DNA of 64,000 nucleotides, taken from NCBI RefSeq assembly GCF_011075055.1, contig NC_058150.1:6262001-6326000 (forward strand). Direction: 5' to 3'. Position 1 is the stretch's first letter; the number at the start of each line of letters is the position of its first letter. Below the pieces are notes generated by a model. That model had not been told where the DNA came from, made no database searches, and saw only the letters and a program-made list of their open reading frames with translations. Shown in pieces: positions 46,913 to 64,000 of this stretch. Both the position numbers and the translations under genes were made by a program. The stretch is from Mangifera indica. Its lineage: Eukaryota; Streptophyta; Magnoliopsida; Sapindales; Anacardiaceae.

Positions 46913-49095
46913 ATGGCCAAAGGCAGCAGTGGACTCTCTCTTGATTTAGATCCTATTGCTGGTAACAACTTCTTTCTTCATCTCCCAACTGTGCTTAATT
47001 CTTTTCCCGAAGATCAACATCACCATCACCATCACCATCACCATCATCACAACAAGTGGAAAATCACTTCTCTCATGGATGCAAAGAGGTCTCCTCCTTC
47101 AACTATTCAGTTCCCTGTCTGTCTTAATTCCTCTGATTATCAACAGTCTTCCCAACTGTCTGATGATAAAAGAACGGTCATTGATGAGATGGACTTTTTT
47201 GCCGACAAAAAACATGAAATCACCAATATTAATGATAACCCTCGGGATAAAGATAACTCTAACGAACCCAACGGATTACAACTTAATGTACATGTAAGTG
47301 ATTTCTTGTTTGATCATTTAGCTGGCTTTTGTTATTGGTATTTTATTTATTTACTTTTATATGTTATTGTAGACTGGTTTGAATCTTCTCACTACTAGTG
47401 ATCAGTCCATGGTGGATGATGGGATATCTTCAAGTAGGGAAGAAAGAAGAAGAGCTAAAAGTGAGGTCAGAAAAATTTATGTATTTATTTTGTTGTGTTA
47501 CAGCTTTTTTTTTTTTTTTTTTTCAGTTCTAACTGTAACTGATAGGATTACTGTACTATTGGTTTCTCTCTCATAGTATGCCCTTGTTCAAGCTGAGGTT
47601 GAACGATTGAAAGCGGAGAATCAACGTTTAAGAGGCATGCTGAACCAGGTTAAAAGCAATTACAATATTCTGCAGATGCATTTGATAACACTTGGCCAAC
47701 AAGAAGAACAAAAATCTGGCAATAATGAAGAACAAAAGGGAGAAAAGAAACAAACTGAAGGTTTTTTAGCACCAAGGCAGTTTATGGATCTTGGTTTGGC
47801 GTCCAATACCGAAGATAACGATGAGCCTTCACATTCTTCGTCGCATACAGGGTCAGGAAATAATGAACAGAATGGTGCTTCATTTGATCAAGATAATAAA
47901 AAACTTGTTAGAAGAGATGACAGCCCAGATCAAGGCTATGGGGCTAATAAGGTTCCTAAATTTAATCCTTCCTCAAAAGATGTTGATCAAACTGAGGCTA
48001 CCATTAGGAAGGCACGTGTATCGGTTAGAGCAAGATCGGAGGCTCCCATGGTAGGTTAATTGAATTGAGATAGGTTAAGTGATTAATTTGATAACTTTTT
48101 TCAGTTGAAGTTGATCAAAATTTTGTCGGCTTTCAGATTAATGATGGGTGCCAATGGAGAAAGTATGGACAAAAGATGGCTAAGGGAAATCCTTGTCCGC
48201 GAGCATACTATCGATGCACCATGGCAACTGGTTGCCCAGTTAGAAAACAGGTATGTTTTCGTTTTTCTTATTAGATATGAAACATCATAGTCAAGGTGTT
48301 TAATTTTAAGTACCATTACAAAACTTCGACATTAATTAATCAATCAAAATTTGATGCTTTATTCAGGTACAAAGATGTGCTGAAGATCGGGAAATTTTGA
48401 TCACAACATATGAAGGAAATCACAACCATCCCTTGCCACCAGCGGCAATGGCTATGGCATCAACTACATCATCAGCAGCACGGCTGCTACTATCGGGTTC
48501 AATGTCAAGTGCTGATGGAATAATGAACCCAAATTTTCTAGCAAGAACTCTCCTCCCATGTTCCTCTAGCATGGCCACAATATCAGCTTCAGCCCCTTTC
48601 CCCACTGTGACATTAGACCTTACAGAAACTCCCAACCCTTTACAACTCCAGAGGTCACCAAACCAATTTAATATCCCATTTCCAAACTCACCTCATAATA
48701 TTTCCAATGCCCCAGTTGCTTCCTTGTTGCCCCAAATATTCGAGCAGGCACTTTATAACCAATCAAAATTTTCTGGCCTACAAATGTCTCAAGACATAGA
48801 CCCTTCTCAATTGGGTCATCAGTCACAGTTGCAACCACCAGCATTGCACCAAGGCCAACCTAACTCATTGCTTACTGATACTGTAACCGCAGCCACCGCG
48901 GCCATTGCAGCTGATCCCAACTTCACTGCCGCTGTAGCTGCAGCTATCACGTCAATCATTAATGGCAGTGCCCATCCAGACAATGTCATCAACGATAATA
49001 CAAAAATCCCCGCAACAACAACCACAAATAGCAATGGCAAATTTACTCCCAGCAACAGCATTGGCAATGACAAGTTTTCAAGTGAATTGAAGTAA
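46913..49095 (+). CDS. WRKY transcription factor, group IIb (WRKY6/31/42-like)
   Basis: Nuclear DNA-binding regulator of W-box genes; relatives act in defence, senescence and phosphate responses. Exons: 46913-47293, 47373-47465, 47577-48050, 48137-48250, 48367-49095. These sum to 1,791 bp, 596 aa. A poly-His run of 11 residues is at 36-46. A leucine-rich coiled coil at about 159-200 ([19 protein letters not shown]) is the group II dimerisation region. The WRKY domain has WRKYGQK at 323-329 and zinc ligands C343, C349, H373 and H375 (C-X5-C-X23-H-X-H). The intron after PVRKQ is the position typical of group IIb. The Ala-rich tail ([19 protein letters not shown]) is also typical of this clade. 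Upstream lies a W-box cluster. Which WRKY number it matches cannot be settled by eye. Confidence 0.95.
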
Positions 49096-50471
49096 ATTAA
49101 GTTGCTGTAAGCTCTTCATAATTTCTTTTTCTTTTTCCAAGTTTTATGTACACATGTTCAAATCTTTGCTCTTAAAGTCGGATTAAATGTAGGTCCGTTA
49201 TCCTTGCTTCAATGCGAAGTCAAAAAAATTGAAGAAATAAATAAAAAAAAGTAATGCGTGTTAGATTATAATTCTATGGTCGAGGAAATCAAAAGAAACT
49301 GCTATCCTTTCTCTTTTTTTGTATCTTTGTGTACATGAAGCCAAACCTTGCCCAGAAAGAATGAAAAGGCTCAAAGGAAAAGGTGAAAGAGCGAACATCT
49401 AATTTATTATTAATTTGTTGGGGTTACGTATATGATAAGCCAAGGAATTTAAGAGAGGAAATCCATCCCCTGGAGACACTGACGAGTCAAAGAAATCCGT
49501 CCCCAGGTAGTTAAAAAGGATGGGATTTGTTTGACACGTAACGATAGCCAATTCTTCCATTTCTGCTTGTCGTTTTTGTAATTTTGCCCCACTGACACAT
49601 CATAGACAAGACTTGGGGGTTAGAGATGGAGACTAGAGAAAGAAAGTTTCCGATTGCGCTTCTCATTTTGAATATCGTTTTGAAGGAGATACAAAGTTAA
49701 AACATGCATCACTTTCTGTTTTTGAAATTTTGTCGTTGAATTATAATCTTGTTTCGTAATCACTGGGGTTGATTTTGCATGAAATATAGGAAACTAATAT
49801 CCATTGAAACTGGAAGGAAAATAATCTCGACTGCAGGTTTCAGCATTGATTTGTGGATATGACAATCTTTTCAATAGCATATAATAGTTAGGTCTAGAAC
49901 TTAGATTTGAAGTGAGTTTGTTAAAACTTGATACGAATTTTGTTTGAATAAATCCTAATCCAAACTTGACATGTATGAACTCAAATAAAAATATATTTGA
50001 AAATCGATCACGAGTCCAAATCTAAGTTTGATATATACAAACCTGAATCCAAGTCTAAGCTAAAGTATGTTAAATGTTTTTTCAAATGACGCTACACAAG
50101 CTACAAGGAAACCAAATTTGAGCAAACGAGTTTAGTGAGCTTAAATCAAGTTCGACTTGTTTACATGAACATGAAATCTTGATCTACAAAATGAGCTAAA
50201 CATAAACGAATTATTCTCCATACTCAACAAACATGAGTCGAGTCTCTCCAAAAATAAAGTTTATCTTGCTCAAACTTAATTTAATTCGAATTCAACCATT
50301 TTGATGCTTCATTGAGCACGTCAAGAATGAGTGGAGAAACTCTAGTCAGACTAATTGGTTTGATAAAGCCGAAGTAGACTATCACATAGCTGTTATTTCA
50401 CCAAGGCCTGTGGGTTTTGACCATTGCCTTTGAATGTGAATCAACAATGTTATAATGCTGCCTGGGGTATT
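49096..50471. other. 3' flank of the WRKY gene and spacer
   Basis: The first ~150 bp are probably 3' UTR. About 49890-50310 is rich in CAAGTTCGACTTG/GAGTCGAG-type strings, like the relic at 6640-7500. No gene seen. Confidence 0.4.
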
Positions 50472-50600
50472 AATACTGTATAAATATTATGTTTATACAG
50501 TATTGAATATATAATACAGATAAAATATTATCATATAATTAGATATTATTTTATCTTTGATTTAAAATTACCTAATCTTATAATAAAAAATCTTAATTAG
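50472..50600. mobile_element. MITE-like relic with a perfect 13-bp terminal hairpin
   Basis: AATACTGTATAAA (50472-50484), a 7-base loop, and TTTATACAGTATT (50492-50504) form a perfect inverted pair. Next comes the ATCATATAATTAGATATTAT core shared with the AT-rich MITE-like relics elsewhere in the window. Confidence 0.55.
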
Positions 50601-50735
50601 TACCAAAATTAATATTTATTATAATTACTTTTATTGAATGTAAATGAGCTACCCAAAATTCAATTTCAATTTATTACGAGTACTTAATGTGAAGTGAATT
50701 GATTGTCAATTAGGTCAGATAAGTCTGAGGTTCGA

Positions 50736-51300
50736 TTAGGGATGGCAACAGGGAGGGACGAGGAGGGAATCTCTATCCCTGTCCTCGTTTTTGTAAATGA
50801 TATAAATCCTTGTCCCTGTTACGAGAATGAAAATGATTCTCCATCTCCAACCCATGAAGAAAAATTCTCTCCCTATCCATGCGAGAAAAAATCCCTTCTT
50901 TATATCTGTAAAAAAAAAATATTTTCCTTATATATTCTAAACATAATATAAATATATTAAATAATAAAATTAAGTAAAATTAAAATCAACCCATTATTTC
51001 AAAATCACAAATATAATATATTAACTACTTTAATAAACATAACAAAAATCTAAATAAATTTAAAAAACATAAATAATCTAAATCTGAAAAGATATGTTAG
51101 CATTTTAATAAAATACATTAATATAAAAAGACAAGGATGGGGACAAGATAAGTCGAAGTGGGATAGAGAGAGGACACATGTATTTTTGTCTTTAATTGTA
51201 GAGTTTTTTCTATCTTTATTCTCATCTACTTTCTTATTTCTATTGAAAAATTATTTTCTCATTAAAGTTGGAACCCTTAAAGTTACGCTGAAATTGCCCT
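50736..51300. mobile_element. Non-autonomous element with TTAGGGATGGCAAC end, copy 2 (inverted)
   Basis: Starts TTAGGGATGGCAAC and ends near GAAATTGCCC. The internal order matches 3791-4407 on the opposite strand, with the G-rich blocks largely decayed to A/T. Older than copy 1. Confidence 0.65.
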
Positions 51301-52480
51301 CTCTAACTATAATTATTTGGCTCAAAAAATTTAGTTTTTGACATGATAGAATTTAGCCACAGGTGGGTCTACACAAAAAAATTATTTATTAAGTGATCGG
51401 GCTCAAACTTTAAAACAGAGGTTATTCAACCTCGACATCCAATAGGCCTGAAAATTAATTGTGGGCATGATATATTTAACAGGTTTTCAAACTTATCATG
51501 AAATTGTAAAGATGTTTTTACATGGTTTTAAAGTTATAAAATAGTCCTGACAGAAGCTTGGAACTTGAAAATTTTTATTAAACCGACTCTCAATAAAATA
51601 TCTTAGCCTGTATAGGCAGATGCGAAGCCCAAGTCCGAATATTTTTTGCTAGTCTGGGCTTGAGTCCAACTTCATGATAATTTTGAAATAAGTAAAAATT
51701 GAGATGATATTCCCCTTTGAGTTAGTCTTAGACCGAACTAAGTTAACTCAAATTTAAAAGTTAATTCAATTAGATTTAATTTAATTTAAATTTGTTTATT
51801 TTTAATATAAATAAATTACAAATTAAAAGATTTAATTCATTTTAAAATCGAACTTAACTTGAGCAATAAAGAGTTTAATTCAGTTTAACTCACAAGTTTG
51901 ATAGATAACTTGATTTTATTAAAATTTGATTTGTGATTTAATTCAAATTATGTTAAATAATTATTAAACGACGTTATTTTGTCAATGAGTCAAAAATTTA
52001 AATAATAAATTTAAACCATAAATTTGAGTCAAACTCAAATTGAACTATTTTCATTTTAATCAAATTTTAATTATCTTTAATATTTGCTCGATGAATTTGA
52101 GTTAAACTTAAACTGGGTTATTTTTTATTTAAACTGAATTTAAACTGAAAAGTATTTAAATTTGATTCGATCTGTATTTACTCTTATTTAAACTGGGCTA
52201 TTTTTTATTACTGGGCCCATATTCTTTGGATTAAGAATAAGCCTTCTCGCAACGCTTCCTCGTCACTAGTGTTGGGCCCAAAAACGATCCAACGGCTCAG
52301 TTAATTTTCTTCATAAAGTTGACTGGCAGATGAGCTAAAGAGACTGGTGGATGACCTAGAGAGACTGGTAAACACATTTACTATCTTCAGTCATTGCCAG
52401 CATGTCACAATCTCATTGCGCCACATTATCACAGGGCTGGTCCACTAAAAGCCATGACCCTCTTACACCCCCAGATGAAA
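51301..52480. other. Spacer upstream of the aspartic proteinase gene
   Basis: About 51690-52190 is made of AAACTTGAGTT/GATTTAATT-type strings like other old non-autonomous elements. The last ~250 bp presumably include the promoter. No motif I would defend. Confidence 0.4.
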
Positions 52481-52612
52481 AATTCAAACTTCAATCAACG
52501 GTTAAACACTAGAGATCACCAACTACTTTCTCATCCTTCTGTTCTCTGACTCGATTCCACGGGTCCGTTAATTCGCCCTCTTCGCCTTGTCTGCTCCTCC
52601 GTCAACACGCAG

Positions 52613-57779
<5,167 letters not shown>

Positions 57780-58570
57780 TGAAATCCACGGTTCTCCTTC
57801 TCTGTAAGTCTTTCGTCTTTCCATATGGTGTAAGTTTGTAAGATAAACCATACAGTCTGGTTGTTACAGGAAAACCTTTCCGCATGCCCCAACTACTGTG
57901 TAAACTAAACTTGTGTCTGTGAATACGTGTTTAACTGATGAAATTACTTTCACTTCCGCTTGAATTTAATTCCTACCACTTGTTTGCATTCATTCAACAG
58001 TAGTTGTTAGTGTTTCATGTTTGAGTAATGTATATGCACACAGTTTTGAATACACAATTAATACTCAAATGATATATTATCAAGTGATTAAAAGTTATTT
58101 TATACTTAATTCAAAATTACACTTCATCTAGATAGCTAATTGTATGTTATTATTGTCAATGTTATTATTGTTGTATTATATTTTTCAACTTATTTTATAT
58201 GTAATTACTAGCAATATTAGAGCCAATTATTGGCTTTACATTGTTGCGTTGTGGTTGATACTAGACATGGTGGTGGGCCGTGTCGGACCTAAGGCCCATA
58301 TAGTTGTAGGCTTTCATGTCAGGTTGACCTACAAAAATATATAGGTCCATGGGTTGGGTTAGAGGTGTCAAATAGGTTGGGTCGGGCCGCAAAAAATGGT
58401 TTTCCTGGAAGAGCCCAGCCTGTTACTATAGCGGTCAAGCCTTGGGCCAGTGTATCGCTCTTTTCATAATTATTAAAAAATTAATTAATTAATAATTATA
58501 ATATAAAAAATTATTTTTTTATTAAAATTAATGGGTTTGGCTCTATCCATTATTGTAGAGTTCGGCTCCA

Positions 58571-58572
<2 letters not shown>
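57780..58572. other. 3' flank of the aspartic proteinase gene with repeat relics
   Basis: The first ~250 bp are probably 3' UTR. A MITE-like relic is at about 58060-58140. From about 58260 to 58740 there is a GGTTGGGTCGGGCC-type repeat, with GGGCC/GGCCC strings at both sides, as in common plant non-autonomous elements. Confidence 0.45.

Positions 58573-58605
<33 letters not shown>
58573..58605. repeat. (TA)n microsatellite
   Basis: About 16 TA units, inside the GGGCC-rich repeat. Confidence 0.95.
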
Positions 58606-58608
<3 letters not shown>

Positions 58609-61138
58609 GGGTCATGGGCCTCATACTGGTAAGGCCCAACAGATCATATCGAAGCTAGTCTAACCCATTGCCTTCTCTAATTCGGGTTGTGTCATGCCGT
58701 GCTGTTCATGGGTTGGCTCGCTTGATTTTGGCAAGATGATCCATTAATTATATATATTTTTATTGTTTTTTATTATATTTTTTGAATTTTTCATTTTATT
58801 TTTTTAGTTTTTCTTATAAAAATAATGAGAAATAATTAATAAATTTATATATCTCATTATTTTTTGGTTTTTCATAAAATTAATAATAAATTTATTATTT
58901 TTTTAATTTTTCATAACATTAATGAATATTCTTAAATTTTTTATGTAAATTATTTGAATTTCTTATGTAATAATAAATATTAATAAATTTTTTAAAATAA
59001 TTGATAAATTTTTTTTTAAAATGTGTACAGTGTTATGCCAGGCGGCCAGCCTGTGGACCAAATTTCAGAGCTTGCATGGCTCCTGGGTTGCCACAGTACG
59101 TGTTGGGGCCCATTGGGTTTGCCAAAAGAAGTGGACTTGGGTTGGGCCTCAAGCCAGCCCACCCCTTTGACATGTTTAGTAAATACTAAGATGTCGATCG
59201 AAAACATATAATAATCTACCTTCTGTTGCTGTTAGAAAAAAGAAGAGTCAATTTATATGTCACATAATTAGATAACAAAATCTTATATAGTTATAGAAAA
59301 TATACGAAAGAAATGATAAACCTAAAATGATATAATTGTTTTTAATATGAGATATTGGGTTATTCCTATAATGATCTATGCATTGAAACTAGTAGTTGTT
59401 TATCATACATACTATGCATGATGGAGGCGTCGTGCAAATCAAGTTTTCCATGACTCTTTCCTCCACATTTAAGTTACTTGTGTTTAGAGGTGATTGGTTT
59501 GTGAATATACGAAGAGAGAGAGTTGAAAAGGCAAGTTGAAATAAATTGGAGATACACGTGTGTAAGCAAGAATGATTAGACTAAATCACTATATTCCACC
59601 CAAGGTTTTGGTTAAAGTCCCCACCCCTTTGAATTTGAAAATTGTAAAATATCATCCAAAATGAAACATCTTTAGGAAACAAAGAAAAAAGAATTGTAGA
59701 AGAGCACAATTATGATTTCCCTTTCCAAAATTTTTTAAAATGAAATTTTGTTGTTGAATTGTTGAATCACATAAGAAAATGTGCCATTTCGTTGGAATTG
59801 CTACAAGTAGGTGTGATTGAGCAAAATTGCACATTTCTAAATCCAATTTTGATAGATTTACATTTAGAAATGAGTGATTTTGATTGGAATCACACAAAGG
59901 CAATTGTGATTTCAATGGCTATAATTGTAACTTTTGGATATGATTTTACCACAATCGCATTTAGAGAGGTGCAAATGTGTTAGAGCATGCTTACATGGTG
60001 CAATTCCAACAACTTAAATTGTCAGAATTAAAGTTTTCGTATATGAACTAGATGTTAACTTAATATAGTGAACTGATCAATTTTAATCAATCAAAAGTCA
60101 AATTGATTGATCTTTAGTTGGATTTGTAAATTGTCTATGGAAGATATTATATCTTTTATTTTGTTTAAAAGTTAAACTGATATGTATTTAGGGTTTATTA
60201 TATCATTTTTAGTTTGTGTAGGGACCATATCAAAAATTCTCCCTAAGTGTATAAAAACTATTTCAAAAAACCTTTCAAATATGTTGTTTTTTTAAATTTT
60301 TCTCTTTGCCAATGCTCTCCTCACTAGCTACTTTCAACGAAGAAATTGTCATTTTCATTTCCTCCCTATGTTAATCTCATCATTTCTAGTGTTGATCTCA
60401 TCATATGATTCAATTTCAACATCAATCTCATATTTTATGACAAATATTTAACTCATGAACCAATGAAAATCTTTAGATGAAACCAATTAAATTGATTGAT
60501 CCGATAATTAAAGAAGTTGTTATCCCAGTTAATTACGATTAAACTAATTAAATTAATTGATCCGATCTAAGTTTTAGAATATTGGTTAGAATCACAATTA
60601 ATTACAAGGTTACATAGCCTGAAGGCCAAATGATAACAAAAAGTGTGATTAGACTATATTTGACATGATTATAAATTATCAATGTGATTTTAATTACAAA
60701 ATCCAAGTCGACCGGTGTAACGCTTTTAGGGAAAAAATAATTTTAAAAAAAATGGAATATCAGGGATAATATGATGATTTTAGCAATCTGACACTGTTAA
60801 AGTACATTTTTTAATGATAAAATTGGATTTTGGGTGAAAACGTAAATTTTTAAACTGAAGGAGGAAGAATGTCAGTTCCCCAAACCTTGGGTGGGACGAA
60901 AAATTTGCTCTAATAATGTAAAGGGTGGTGGGGCTTTACCCTTCGTAACGGAACGTGAAAGGGAGCGTTAAACATGAAGTGAAGCGATTGAAATGAGGGT
61001 TAACAAACAACCTTATCATTGCAAACCAACGCTGCTCTTGCACTCCTTTCTTCCCATCTTCGCTATAAATCTCCTAAACAAACAAAACGTTCTCATCATC
61101 ATCATAACAAAACTATCTACTTTTTGGATCACCCATTA
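58606..61138. other. Gene-less spacer
   Basis: 58740-59000 is AT-rich low complexity. 59030-59170 is a GC-richer piece with GGCCCATTGGG and GGGTTGGGCC strings and several overlapping short ORFs, none convincing. The remainder is AT-rich with no exon series. Confidence 0.4.
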
Positions 61139-61595
61139 AAAATGATAATTTCAATTTGAACTTAAAAACTTTAATCCTAACAGAAAAAGATTTTTTGATA
61201 AAAATAAAAATAAGAAAAAAAAATATCTTCGTAATTGGAGACAGGAATACATGTGCTCCTCCCCTCGCCCTTATATATTTCTTTAAAATATTAACATATC
61301 CTTATAACTTTAGATTATCTATATTTTTATTGTGTATATTAAAGTGATTAATATATAATATTTATAATATTTGAAATAATTGGTTGATTTTAATTTTAGT
61401 TAATTTTATTATTTAATATATTTATATTACATTTAGAAGGTACATGGATAATATTTTTTTTTCATAGTGACAAGGATAGAATAAAAAGAGAATTTTTTTT
61501 CACAGAACGAGGATAGAGAATCGTTGTTATCCTCGTAATAGGGACAATGATGAAGATTAAAATTTTCTCTCCACCCCTCTTCGTTGTCATCCCCT
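61139..61595. mobile_element. Non-autonomous element related to 3791-4407, copy 3
   Basis: Same internal order as copy 1 in the same orientation, including ATTTTATTATTTAATATATT and the following ACATTTAGAAGGTA stretch, and ending TTCGTTGTCATCCCC. The G-rich blocks are decayed and the left end is poorly kept. Confidence 0.6.
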
Positions 61596-61783
61596 GCTGC
61601 CCACTCATAAAATACTTCACTCACTCCAATTTTAGTTGTTTGTTAATTAGTTTAATAAACTAATAAAAACTCACCATCAATAAGATTTAAAAAATAAAAA
61701 TAGAAATTAATCAATATCATACTTTAAAAAATAATAATATGTTTGATTTATTAAATCATTCTTTGGTTAGCATATGAACCATA

Positions 61784-61785
<2 letters not shown>

Positions 61786-61857
<72 letters not shown>
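61786..61857. repeat. (TA)n microsatellite
   Basis: About 35 uninterrupted TA units. The length in an assembly is often uncertain. Confidence 0.95.
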
Positions 61858-61860
<3 letters not shown>

Positions 61861-62029
61861 TTTATTAACAACACAAGAACAGTGTATGTATTAAAAAAAG
61901 ACCCACCATCTCGATAATTATTTATTAATGTTTATGTATTATATAAAATAGAATGTAACAAATCTTATAATAAAGTTGTTAACGACACGATGAAAATAAG
62001 AGATATTGTAAAGTGATAATATATTATAG

Positions 62030-62540
62030 GCCAAAAGACTTAATCCCATGTTTTAGGTATGTTAAATTCTTAAATTGGTATCTGTTAAAAATTGAAATGT
62101 CAAACTGTCATCTATGATTTATTAAAATTTAAAAAATTGATAAATTTTAAAGGTTAAATAATCATTTAATCATTAATATTAAAAAATATAAAAGTTTATA
62201 TTATTTTTTCTCTTATTTTCAAAAATTAACAATTTTTCTAATAATTAAGTTATGAAAAATCATATTTTTTCCTTAAGATTTTATTTTCAATTCATCTTTC
62301 TCTAGTGATTGGAATCCTGAGAAAAAATATAATTTTTCAAATTTTAATTAAAAAAATTATTAATTTTTTAAATCAAAATAGGAAAATAAATAAAATTTTA
62401 TTATTTTTAATATATTACTAGTTAAATAATAATTTTATCGTTAAAATTAATAATTTTATTAATTTTAATAATTCACAAATAAGAATTTGACATTCCAATA
62501 TGTAATCAATACTAGTTTCGGAATTCAACCATCTTTAAGT
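62030..62540. mobile_element. AGGCCAAAAGACT-family element
   Basis: Starts AGGCCAAAAGACTTAATCCC. Left and right sides share complementary AT-rich strings (AAAATTGATAAATTTTA, TTTTTAATATT). The right end is not clear. Confidence 0.45.
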
Positions 62541-64000
62541 TTGGAATAAGTCAGTTATATTGTACATTAGTTAGAAGGGTCACTTTCACTTGGGCTGTAT
62601 TAAAAGCATGTAGACGTTACCAATTTCATGGGGACATGCATATCCACACACCTTGTGCACCTATAAAACGTGCTCCTACAGGGTTTGAATTAACACGTGT
62701 AAACTGATTCTTATGTTACTTTCTTACATTACATCTCATATATTAAAAACAGGGAAAAATAATACACGTGAGTTGCGTGTGAGAAAAACCTCTTCTTCTC
62801 TTTGTATTGTAGTAGTGTATGATTCTTGCGTGATGATTTGAAAGGCAAAGGCTATCTTTATCTTATATTATAAGCTACGCATATTGTGATTGTGAAAGCA
62901 AAGCAAAGCAAAGCAATTTCAGTTGGGCTTTACATTTGGTCCAACTAACTCAACTCTCTCAACTATAAACAATTTCAAATAGATGAGCTTTTACTGTTTA
63001 ACCACTAAACCCCCATCTAACCTTACTTATTAGTTACACCTTCTTTTGGATTTGCTGTTGTTGCCACTTGATTCCCTCTTATCTCCTTCACACCTACTGC
63101 AACTTCCCATCTGCAATTTAACCCTAAATTCATACTGGAATAAATAATTTGGTTTGATTTAAATTATTTTTTTAATTTAATTTTTAAAAGAATTCTCAAA
63201 TTATATCAACCGTACACTTTTACAGTAATCCATTCCCAACAATTTCGCATGAGTGGGTCAATTTCATCTCATTACGTACAGGATCGACAAGCAATCAGAA
63301 GCGTCCATGTCTCGATCTTAATAATAGTATTGATTACGTACTTACGTCCAACAATTATGATTATGATTATGATTATTTTGCTTGGAGTACAAATAAATTT
63401 CCTCTAATCACGAAACAATTCAGATTTGAAATATTACGCACCGTTTTGCCTTCTAGAAAAAAGTGGGCAGGTTTGGTGTGTAGCATAATAATCTGGGAAT
63501 TTGATCTAGGGGATTAGGATATTCCTAACTCTGAGCTCTCCACTTGTGTTTTTTTTTTTTTTACCCAGCTCTAATGTCATAATTACGTTGAATTATTATG
63601 ATTAATTCACACGTGGTGAATTTGAAACATATTTTAAACGTAAATACTATTTATAATTTGCGAATTTAAGTATAAAACGACATTGAAAGTTTCGTCCTAC
63701 TTTTCAATTTCCCATGTGTAAATATCGGCCTTATTAATTAATTATGTTCCCCCTTTGTTTTTGACTTTGACAAATGACCAAATTTAATAATAAATACCCA
63801 TTTACGAATTTCAAACACTTGTTCAATTTCTACAAAAATTTCAACCAATTTCTAGCCATTCAATTCAACTTCAACCCAAGCCCTTGTCTTGTTATATCGA
63901 ATAAAATAAATTTTGAGGTTAACGATTGAGTTTATAATTACTAAATTTGATAAATAAAAATTTTGATTTTAATATATTATCAGAGAAGACTTGAATATAT
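62541..64000. other. Right-hand spacer, no gene seen
   Basis: AT-rich. A short AAAGC repeat (AAAGCAAAGCAAAGCAAAGC) is at about 62897-62917. No exon with coding support. Confidence 0.45.

Noticed and set aside
46956..47297. Second frame open in WRKY exon 1
   Set aside because: It overlaps the supported WRKY frame and is Thr/Ile-rich from the CATCAC repeat.
59001..59211. Three overlapping ORFs with GC-richer content
   Set aside because: All are short and on both strands, within GGGCC-rich repeat-like DNA; none shows a domain.

Overview
This is eukaryotic nuclear DNA from a flowering plant, almost certainly a eudicot. The evidence is short exons with GT/AG introns, AT-rich introns and spacers, a plant aspartic proteinase carrying a plant-specific saposin-like insert, a group IIb WRKY factor, a CslB/CslH-type cellulose-synthase-like gene, a plant PPR protein and a plant chromovirus LTR retrotransposon. 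The species cannot be named from the sequence alone.

Layout. (1) 1-19308 and 19829-~31000 are two copies of a tandem segmental duplication. Each copy carries a minus-strand CslB/H-like gene, about 6.5 kb of shared spacer and a minus-strand PPR gene. The first CslB/H copy (1-2966, running off the left edge) has a 48-bp in-frame deletion and several changes at conserved residues. The second (19829-23205) has nine clean exons and reads through as 725 aa. The first PPR copy is a pseudogene, broken by a nonsense codon, small deletions and an 8.9-kb Ty3/gypsy chromovirus (9956-18862, TSD GCCCA). The second PPR copy (30161-31549) is an intact 462-aa single-exon gene. (2) 33525-37051 (+) is a five-exon dienelactone-hydrolase-family gene. 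(3) 37052-46400 is gene-poor, with a 118-bp tandem repeat, microsatellites and MITE relics. (4) 46913-49095 (+) is a five-exon WRKY IIb gene preceded by a tight cluster of W-boxes. (5) 49096-52500 is repeat-derived spacer. (6) ~52500-57779 (+) is a phytepsin-type aspartic proteinase with an intron in the 5' UTR and 12 coding exons. (7) 57780-64000 has no gene I can support, only MITE/foldback relics and (TA)n arrays.

The genes are not an operon or pathway. Their products would act in different places: Golgi (CslB/H-like), organelle (PPR, probably the hydrolase), nucleus (WRKY) and vacuole/secretory route (aspartic proteinase). The most interesting structure lies in the duplication and its mobile elements. 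There are covarying hairpin modules and 80-bp-spaced dyads inside the retrotransposon LTR, two unrelated small transposons at the same TTAATTAA site in the two duplicate copies, asymmetric decay of the duplicated genes, and an unexplained CACGTG-rich filler at the duplication junction. I found no clear new biological system. All exon joins were made by eye from splice signals, phase and family knowledge.
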